From positions 376,531 through 399,461 of the forward strand of contig NW_004797861.1 in NCBI RefSeq assembly GCF_000002075.1: 22,931 nucleotides of DNA, read 5' to 3'. The translations under genes and the position numbers were made by a program. This DNA is from Aplysia californica. Lineage: Eukaryota; Mollusca; Gastropoda; Aplysiida; Aplysiidae. Positions 19,301 to 22,931 of the stretch are shown here, one piece after another (position 1 is the first letter of the stretch; each line of letters opens with the position of its first letter). The notes beneath the pieces were generated by a model. The model did not search any database, had not been told where the DNA came from, and saw only the letters and a list, made by a program, of their open reading frames with translations.

Positions 19301-22204
19301 AAATAGGAACGGTCTGTATGCTATTTTGTTTTTTCTAAACCTTTCTAAAAGGAGATTACTTCACTTATTTTATTTCATCATGACATCTTGAATAAGTTTA
19401 ATGCTTTCTTTACTAAATGTTTTGCAAATCAACCCACGTCATTTTTTGGTTCCAGACAGGATGTTAGTAGGCAAAATACCCTTCATCATATCCTATTACC
19501 AGTTCAGAAATCCAATTTTCATAAAAAGTTAGATTTAGAAATATTGAGAAACCATCAGATGAACTATCACAATATTGAGTAGAATGAGTGGGATATGCCT
19601 GCCCTCCAAAATGGACTAAAACACAAACAACATCAAAGGAATGAAGGAGGTAGCTAAGGCAGGCAGAAGAAGTAACTTGAAAGACCCACTGAGACTGCAA
19701 CCTTTTTTATTTTCTTCAGGTCATCGGTTTCTTCGTCGACCTTACAGTGGTTGCCACACATTTCCTTCTTGAATTTTTGAAGCTGTGAAAAAGAACATTG
19801 CCAAAACAAATTATCAGTTTTGTAGAAAACTAACCTTGCATGAAAGGAAGATGAGATGAAATAATAATGATAGGTTTTCTAAAACAATACTTATTGCTTC
19901 ATTTTGTAAAAGCACTCAAGACATATTGATTACAAATATTTTCTGGAAAAAAGAGGCAATTCTTCTTTCTAGTATGTATGATGTCTGTCTAAGAAGAAAG
20001 TTTCCTGGTCCTGTAACTAACTCACTTTTCAAGCCAATTTTAACATCAGTTAGCCTCACGGAAGCTGTCATTATGACGCTTTATTTAGGTTTACTTTTCT
20101 GGGGTTTGCTCGTGTCAAAAAGATAAAAGGCGAGTTCTCAAAATAATATGATGTTTATGTTGTCATGAAATTCATGGTTTGTTTCGAGAAATCAGCGAAA
20201 GAAATACATGATGCCCTTTTAAGGGAGTAAAAATATGGGCGTGAGAGATGAATGATGATGGGTGTGTCAGTCTTGAAGATGCGACTTTCATTTCTTTTCT
20301 CAAAGTTAAAGGACAAAGGGGTCAGCGATTTGAAGAAGAAATTGTGCTAGAAACAAATGCTGTGCTTAGGACTGTCTGAAGCGGTAATGCTGAGATCAAT
20401 AGTTATGTTGAATAGCAATTATTTTTCTGTCGGGTAACAGTAACATGTATACATTTTCAGGTCCGTAAAATAAAAATTGTTGATTTTACTGAAAAGGGAC
20501 ATTTTTTTCTTGGACTAATCCCAAATACGCTGTTGTTACACAATTTATTACAGAAGGAAAGCAAAGAAAGAAAAAGGCAAAGAGAAGTCATTAGTGTCAG
20601 ATAACTTTTAACAAATGTGTCACGACACAAGGGAATCAGGAGCTCTTCAAATTTTGGGCACATATATTGAATTATAATGGTAGGTTTGTAGACTTCCAAA
20701 AAAATCAGTGTCCCTAGAAATTGTAATATTTACATTTTGGGGCCTTTGAAGAACATTTTAAAATAAAATAAAAATCCGCACAGAAACGTGTTTTAAGTGG
20801 ACATAAAAGAAAGACAATTCGATAAAAATAGCCTAACGGACAGAAAATGCTGTTATCTTTGATTTCATAAGTCATGATTATTTTGATGAGCACTTGATTT
20901 CACCCCAATGCTACACTAATGTTTTAGATATTAACATCCTCTACACTCTAAAAAGTGAAAGTTTCAATATGTAATTATATAGCTCTGTAAAAAAAGCATT
21001 TACCATCTATTTATAGCATTGTTATCAATTATCGTGACTCAATGGTTTCTGAATTTATAAATCCAGAAACATTACAATACTTGGCTAGAAGTACAGTAGT
21101 CTGCGCCTAAAATTCTGGTGCTCGGGAGCAAGGAAAAAGCGGGATCTTAGGTGAACGGGATCTTAGCTGACACATCAAGGGATGAATCTACGGTGACCCA
21201 TGTTAAAGCCTACAAGCGGTAAAATGGTCTCCCTTCACTCTAAAATGAACTGACGTGACCCCTGGGTGGCTTCATGACATATGGCGAGTAAAGAGTGGTC
21301 AACCTCGTTGACCAATCACAGTGATATGAGGCATACCATTTTCATTTATTATCCTATCATGAGTCTCAAGATCTACGCTTATCCAGTCGCCCCTCCCCTT
21401 TACCTGTCCAAAATTTATAGGATTCCATCTCTGACTGGGTTTCCCCACTTTTGTCGTTATGCACCATTACGTTGAGATCATACCAATTAAAATTCAGTCT
21501 GTCATGCAAATTCGGAAGTAGAGACAACTGCTTCAATGGCCAGGGAAAAGTTCACAGTTCCATGTGATCCTGCCTAGAGCGAACTTGTAGGCCCGGGCCA
21601 CCCAGCAAGTTATGTAAGTTTAGGTGGAGACCTCAGATGTGAGTGCGATGTTTGGGGAAAATGCGTCAGCGAGTTCACATCTTGGTGTGATCCCGCCGGG
21701 GGCAAACATTGTAACATTTCATAGAGTTTTACAATGCACATGATATGATAACATTCACGAATGTGGCTGATCTGTGACGCAATGGGCAGTTCAATGACCG
21801 CAACTTTTCACTCTTGGTTGATTGGCTATGCCTGCTCGGGTTTTTGTCCTGTAACTTATGATCTGAAATGCGGGATCTGAGACCTTCAGAGTGAAGAGCA
21901 AGATCTTAGGGGTGTCTTTTGCTTGGTAAAAATTATGTTTTCTTCAAATAGCGGGATCTTTTATTATTAAGCGAACTGGGATCGTAAGCAGTGGGATCTA
22001 AGGCGGAGACAACTATACAGAGTTTACACCTCTGCTTTTGGGCAGTCCACACAAACCTCATCTTTAAGCTTCTTGACTTCACAGGCCAATTCTTCAGTTT
22101 GCTGAACATATTGCCATTTGGCTTGTCTTTCCACATCCAGAATTTGAAGCAGGTGAAGATGTTTCTGCTCCAGTTCTTCTTTCTGTTCAAGAACTTTGCT
22201 GTAC
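4285..22204 (-). CDS. RASGRF: RASGRF1/2-family Ras/Rac guanine nucleotide exchange factor, internal nine exons (partial gene)
   Basis: RASGRF proteins are calcium/calmodulin-regulated exchange factors that load GTP on Rac through a DH-PH module and on Ras through a C-terminal Cdc25 domain, at the plasma membrane. The nine exons seen here chain in phase 0,0,2,2,1,0,0,0 and end in phase 1. They give about 337 codons: coiled coil (first 58), linker (27), IQ motif and start of DH (38), then the DH core. Diagnostic runs I recall from the human proteins include [45 protein letters not shown] and [13 protein letters not shown]. The segment corresponds to roughly residues 129-455 of human RASGRF1. 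Several residues favour RASGRF2 ([25 protein letters not shown]), but the vertebrate pair is a later duplication, so pro-orthologue is the safest label. Both ends of the gene run out of the window. No stop or frameshift is present in any exon. Confidence 0.96.
4828..4906. repeat. (TG)n microsatellite
   Basis: This is a run of about 37 GT units with a GC interruption near 4902. It lies in the 731-bp intron between exons I and H. It generates false His-Thr and Cys-Val frames. Confidence 0.99.
4951..5096. repeat. Tandem duplication, unit about 74 bp
   Basis: Copy 1 (4951-5024) and copy 2 (5025-5096) share AAGCATGTGTGGTTGTGCAA, then ATTAGT, a T-run, CCATTTCCAAGTAAGA and AAAACTCTTG.ATAAAA. They differ by a few substitutions and the length of the T-run. 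The block follows the GT microsatellite and ends 37 bp from the donor of exon H. The high identity suggests a recent slippage or unequal-crossover event. Confidence 0.92.
5134..5244 (-). CDS. RASGRF: RASGRF exon H: DH conserved region 3
   Basis: The acceptor is TTTTCCTAG and the donor is CTCCAGG|GTAAGT, close to the perfect consensus. The exon is 111 nt, phase 0 on both sides. It encodes [20 protein letters not shown] and [17 protein letters not shown]. The PRY.(L/I)ll.eLl.hTp.h signature is the C-terminal catalytic helix of the DH fold that engages switch II of the GTPase. Confidence 0.97.
5952..6158 (-). mobile_element. SINE-like retroposon with 12-bp target-site duplication
   Basis: Identical AAGTACTCTACT copies at 5952-5963 and 6147-6158 bracket a 183-bp insert. 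At its left edge the insert has TAGTTTTAGTTTTAGT, so read on the minus strand it ends in a TAAAAC-type tail, as many SINEs do. The minus 5' end carries TAGTTGGCGGG, a degenerate A box; I see no clear B box. A 6-bp hairpin (GCGCTC 5992-5997 / GAGCGC 6018-6023) flanks a CATATG core. The family is not recognised with certainty. Confidence 0.75.
6574..6641. repeat. 11-bp inverted repeat, 46-bp spacer
   Basis: CATATCCTTGA (6574-6584) and TCAAGGATATG (6631-6641) are exact inverted copies. They could be the ends of a very small foldback element, or chance. Confidence 0.5.
6968..6985 (+). promoter_or_regulatory. CCAAT and TATAAAAG, candidate intronic promoter
   Basis: CCAATCAGG at 6968-6976 runs almost directly into TATAAAAG (6978-6985). 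A start site would be expected near 7005-7015. The CCAAT box is far closer to TATA than in ordinary genes. This spacing recalls long-terminal-repeat promoters, but no matching terminal TG..CA ends or target duplication could be fixed, so no element is called. Confidence 0.3.
7037..7237 (+). CDS. Short cysteine-rich ORF, 66 codons (hypothetical)
   Basis: This ORF sits about 52 bp after the TATA-like box, antisense inside a RASGRF intron. It has ten cysteines in 66 residues in the order CC, CC, C.CC, C, CC (for example [34 protein letters not shown]). An AATAAA lies at 7213-7218, inside the last codons of the frame. There is no signal peptide: the N-terminus is [10 protein letters not shown]. 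An overlapping ATG (7034) in another frame comes three bases earlier. I do not recognise a family. Cysteine richness alone can arise by chance from TGC/TGT-rich DNA, so the call is weak. Confidence 0.18.
   Translation: MHKGIVYCCPIKYFESGLHLHNQTCCHAVKSHTCSCCSALGYDETACDLTHCCPEQNTTIKNIEKM
7335..7451 (-). CDS. RASGRF: RASGRF exon G: DH domain
   Basis: The acceptor is TTCTTTGCAG and the donor is CACCAG|GTAGAT, 117 nt, phase 0 on both sides. It encodes [20 protein letters not shown], then [19 protein letters not shown]. The run [14 protein letters not shown] is the RASGRF form of DH conserved region 2/3, where the chain passes into the last long helix. RASGRF2 has the same PACEGR reading. Confidence 0.96.
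7825..7901 (-). CDS. RASGRF: RASGRF exon F: DH domain
   Basis: The acceptor is CATCTCTGCAG and the donor is TTACAG|GTCTGT, 77 nt, entering in phase 1 and leaving in phase 0. After a split Gly it encodes [20 protein letters not shown] and HYSLQ, close to human [25 protein letters not shown]. It is the central DH helix pair. It is too short to show as a long ORF. Confidence 0.95.
8020..8397. mobile_element. piggyBac-like MITE flanked by TTAA
   Basis: TTAA at 8020-8023 and 8394-8397 bracket a 370-bp element. The left end CCCCTTTGTGACC and the inverted right end CACCTTTGTGACG match at 11 of 13 positions. The inverted similarity extends to TTCACC about 27-29 bp in from each end (8051-8056; 8359-8364 as GGTGAA). 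A TTAA target and C-rich termini are typical of the piggyBac superfamily. There is no transposase frame, so it is a non-autonomous copy. It lies in the intron between exons F and E. Confidence 0.8.
8927..9006 (-). CDS. RASGRF: RASGRF exon E: DH domain
   Basis: The acceptor is CTTTTACAG and the donor is TTCTAG|GTCAGT, 80 nt, entering in phase 2 and leaving in phase 1. It encodes [20 protein letters not shown] followed by WPTLVL, matching human ETIMFLHQIF..GLKARI..WPTLVL. The exon is too short to stand out as an ORF and was found from the protein pattern and splice sites. Confidence 0.94.
9007..9644. other. Intron between exons E and D
   Basis: AT-rich intron. It contains a perfect 14-bp palindrome ACTTAAGCTTAAGT (9113-9126), a G-run AGGGGGGGGAGGGG (about 9303-9316) and an AGATCTAGATCTA motif (9595-9607) that recurs at the right end of the window. 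No gene is seen. Confidence 0.7.
9645..9782 (-). CDS. RASGRF: RASGRF exon D: first conserved part of the DH domain
   Basis: The acceptor is TCTTTTCAG and the donor is AATAG|GTGTGT, phase 2 on both sides, 138 nt. It encodes [12 protein letters not shown], the first DH helix that carries the conserved Glu/Tyr of conserved region 1. It then encodes [20 protein letters not shown], nearly invariant in RASGRF, and ends SIFLN plus a split Ser. This helix bundle contacts switch I of Rac in DH-family exchange factors. Confidence 0.96.
9888..10133 (-). mobile_element. tRNA-derived SINE with perfect 12-bp target-site duplication
   Basis: AGAATTACAGTA occurs at 9888-9899 and 10122-10133. The 222-bp body between them, read on the minus strand, begins GGGTGCGGTGGCGGAGCGG and carries an A box TGGCGGAGCGG (10101-10111) and a B box GGGTTCGAGCC (10059-10069). 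The spacing is that of a class II (Ser/Leu-like) tRNA head. It continues with a non-tRNA body containing GCAGTAATGGGTACCTGAC and ends in a short (TTTAC)n-like tail at 9900-9914. The exact duplication suggests a fairly young copy. It is in sense orientation to RASGRF, 105 bp upstream of the exon D acceptor. Confidence 0.92.
10480..10595 (-). CDS. RASGRF: RASGRF exon C: IQ calmodulin-binding motif and start of DH
   Basis: The acceptor is CTTGAACAG and the donor is TTCAG|GTATCT (phase 2). The 38 codons start [19 protein letters not shown], which fits the IQ pattern (I/V)QxxxRGxxxR. They continue with [18 protein letters not shown], nearly identical to human. The IQ motif binds calmodulin, which together with the coiled coil and PH1 couples RASGRF activity to calcium. 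The last codon (Ser) is split with exon D. Confidence 0.96.
11470..11650. other. CpG-rich patch inside AT-rich intron
   Basis: About a dozen CpG dinucleotides fall within 180 bp (for example GCGCCGTC, ACCGACGCGG, GACGACTCG, GTCGAC), whereas the flanking kilobases have very few. It could be a young insertion or a regulatory element spared from methylation. No terminal repeats were found. Confidence 0.45.
13293..13326. repeat. Compound (CT)n(CA)n microsatellite
   Basis: About ten CT units run directly into about seven CA units. Confidence 0.97.
15728..16236. repeat. Dispersed repeat, copy 1 (longer)
   Basis: It shares a series of blocks with 20588-20946 in the same order and orientation: GTCACGACAC (15762-15771), TTTTGGGCA, ACTTCCAAA, AAAATCC..GCAGA, a CTTTAAATGGACA-type block, TCTGATGAGC.CTTGATTTCACC (16166-16188) and CCTCTAC. 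Copy 1 has roughly 130 bp (about 15810-15950) that copy 2 lacks. Divergence is high, so both are old. No terminal inverted repeat or coding potential was established, and the class is unknown. Confidence 0.75.
19702..19782 (-). CDS. RASGRF: RASGRF exon B: acidic/Cys linker before the IQ motif
   Basis: The acceptor is TTTTTCACAG right of 19782. The exon is 81 nt, 27 codons, phase 0 on both sides. It begins [14 protein letters not shown] and ends [12 protein letters not shown], the last part matching human DEDSDIKKIKK directly before the IQ motif. The donor AAG|GTTGCA departs from the consensus at positions +3 to +6, yet it is the only cut that keeps phase 0 and joins KKIKK to VQSF. The exon lies between a 2.2-kb and a 9.1-kb intron and can be skipped without a frame change. 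Confidence 0.92.
20588..20946. repeat. Dispersed repeat, copy 2 (shorter)
   Basis: The matching blocks are GTCACGACAC (20619-20628), TTTTGGGCA, GACTTCCAAA, AAAATCCGCACAGA, TTTAAGTGGACATAAAA, TTTTGATGAGCACTTGATTT (20881-20900) and CATCCTCTAC. It is in the same orientation as copy 1, about 4.9 kb away, in the next intron. Confidence 0.75.
21092..22017. mobile_element. pogo/Tigger-like non-autonomous DNA transposon (922 bp) at a TA site
   Basis: The body runs from CAGTAGTCTGCGCC (21094) to GGCGGAGACAACTA (22015), with TA on each side (21092-21093, 22016-22017). The ends are imperfect inverted repeats of the CAGTTGTCTCCGCC type known from pogo/Tigger elements of the Tc1-mariner superfamily. Both subterminal parts carry repeated GCGGGATCTTAG-like motifs: direct at 21138 and 21157, variants near 21868, 21902, 21951, 21977 and 21992. 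These look like transposase-binding sites. There is no transposase frame, so it would depend on an autonomous relative. Confidence 0.85.
21550..21713 (+). repeat. Direct repeat of about 40 bp inside the pogo-like element
   Basis: GTTCACAGTTCCATGTGATC (from 21550) and GTTCACATCTTGGTGTGATC (from 21673) each continue into a C.GCC...GC.AAC.TTGTA ending (to 21589 and 21713). The offset is about 123 bp. This is an internal duplication within the element. Confidence 0.75.
22030..22204 (-). CDS. RASGRF: RASGRF exon A: coiled coil after PH1
   Basis: The acceptor is AATTTCAG just right of 22204, and one base completes a codon split in phase 2. The donor is GCAGAG|GTGTAA at 22030/22029, phase 0. The 58 codons read [20 protein letters not shown] at the start and continue with a heptad-like, charge-rich helix ending [15 protein letters not shown]. 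The [15 protein letters not shown] stretch matches the human coiled coil (LMQKYLHLLQIVETE). Cysteines 51 and 54 (CVDC) have no counterpart in the vertebrate proteins as I remember them. A pogo-like element ends 12 bp beyond the donor. Confidence 0.95.
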
Positions 22205-22931
22205 CTGAAATTCACATGAATACCAATATAATTAATAGGCTACTAATTTTAATTTAATAGGTGTTTGAATAATTCCTACAGAGCCTGCATAGATTTCTAG
22301 TTGACAAAGAACTGGTTCATGGTTTTAAAAGTTTTCATTCCGCCTAAAAATTAATGGGAATCTGGTTTTGGCACCAATGATTACTTACTACCCTCCTACT
22401 ATCATGCTGCACCCTACACCTAATCGTAACCGTCCATACCCAAAAAAACTTACTATTGATGTTTCACTTAATTCTTCCAGCCAAATATCTGAGATTGCCA
22501 ATTAATATATATATATATCTCTCTAGAATTCAAGAATAAGGCCTCTAGATCTAGATGTACGTTGTATCATAAATCTTATAATCTTGATCTATTATCTATT
22601 ATAAAATGCAGTCATGATCATTCAATGTATGCTCTTGTAAAACAGAATTTTAAATAGGGAGTGTGTATACAGACCCGGTAACCGGGAACAAAGTTGTGAA
22701 GTACTAAACAGTCCCGATAGGGAAAAATCTTTTGTGATTTCGGAAAGTTCCAGCGCTGTCTTGGCCGAACAACAACATGACTTTTCATTGAAAATCGGAC
22801 TAGACCTCTAGATTCTAGATCTAGGCTATTCATTGTTTCGTGAGCAGACGGCGTAGTCAGTGCAGCGAGGCTTTCTTTCAGTCCAAATCGAGTTTACAGA
22901 GTGGAGTGAAAGAGAGAGAGAGAGAGAGAGA
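22205..22931. other. Intron 5' of exon A, up to the window edge
   Basis: The PH1 exons are expected farther right. This stretch has a (TA)n run (22505-22518), two TCTAGA-rich clusters (22532-22555, 22806-22826), a near-perfect palindrome CCCGGTAACCGGG (22674-22686) in a less AT-rich patch (22660-22880), and the start of a (GA)n microsatellite (22911-22931) that leaves the window. No exon is recognised. Confidence 0.65.
22911..22931. repeat. (AG)n microsatellite at the right edge
   Basis: The AG dinucleotide run is cut by the window end, so its length is unknown. Confidence 0.95.

Larger units (their letters stand above)
10596..19701. other. 9.1-kb intron between exons C and B
   Basis: This is the largest intron in the window. 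It contains a CpG-rich patch (about 11470-11650), a compound CT/CA microsatellite (13293-13326), G-runs at 15058-15068 and 15120-15125, copy 1 of a dispersed repeat (about 15728-16236), an A-rich (CAA)n-like stretch (16541-16568) and C-runs at 16890-16899 and 17009-17021. Frames up to 134 codons occur on both strands, but none shows codon structure, splice signals or a protein I recognise. No other gene is seen. Confidence 0.7.
19783..22029. other. Intron between exons B and A
   Basis: This 2.2-kb intron is AT-rich over its first 1.3 kb, with copy 2 of the dispersed repeat. The part nearest exon A is almost filled by the pogo-like element. No other gene is seen. Confidence 0.75.

Noticed and set aside
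1-22931. CRISPR arrays, prokaryotic operons, ribosome-binding sites, rRNA
   Set aside because: The window is eukaryotic. No regularly spaced repeats or rRNA-like stretches were seen.

Overview
The window is eukaryotic. It is AT-rich, gene-sparse and intron-dominated, with long (GA)n and (GT)n microsatellites and several SINE-like and MITE-like insertions. Spliceosomal exons with GT..AG borders lie on the minus strand. The exon translations are very close to vertebrate RASGRF1/RASGRF2, yet the sequence is clearly not vertebrate. A lophotrochozoan, most likely a mollusc, fits the repeat style, but this is inference and cannot be settled from the sequence alone.

One protein-coding gene is firmly supported: an internal part of a Ras-specific guanine-nucleotide-releasing factor of the RASGRF1/2 family. 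It is transcribed right to left. Nine exons (1013 nt, about 337 codons) lie at 22030-22204, 19702-19782, 10480-10595, 9645-9782, 8927-9006, 7825-7901, 7335-7451, 5134-5244 and 4285-4402. Their phases chain without a break. In order they encode the coiled coil after the first PH domain, a linker, the calmodulin-binding IQ motif, and the whole DH (Rho/Rac GEF) domain up to the linker before the second PH domain. The N-terminal PH exons must lie to the right of the window. The second PH, REM and Cdc25 exons must lie to the left. I found no further RASGRF exon in 1-4284.

The introns carry the following. A tRNA-derived SINE has a perfect 12-bp target-site duplication (9888-10133). A second short SINE-like insertion also has a perfect 12-bp duplication (5952-6158). 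A 370-bp piggyBac-like MITE lies between TTAA sites (8020-8397). A 922-bp pogo/Tigger-like non-autonomous element lies between TA dinucleotides (21092-22017) and ends 12 bp from the 5' splice site of the coiled-coil exon. Two diverged copies of an unnamed dispersed repeat occur (about 15728-16236 and 20588-20946). A 74-bp tandem duplication sits next to the GT microsatellite. An intronic TATA/CCAAT-like segment stands in front of a short cysteine-rich ORF on the opposite strand (6968-7235).

The left 4.3 kb holds a (GA)n tract, a CpG-rich stretch with clustered CRE-like sites (265-360), a broken 3' end of a LINE (about 769-984, minus strand), a G-rich tract and an unrecognised minus-strand open stretch (2901-3104). 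The most interesting gene-level point is the linker between coiled coil and IQ motif. It carries a Cys-X2-Cys ... Cys-X3-Cys arrangement that I do not recall in vertebrate RASGRF. Half of it lies on an 81-nt, phase 0-0 exon with a weak donor, flanked by long introns, which makes this exon a good candidate for alternative skipping.
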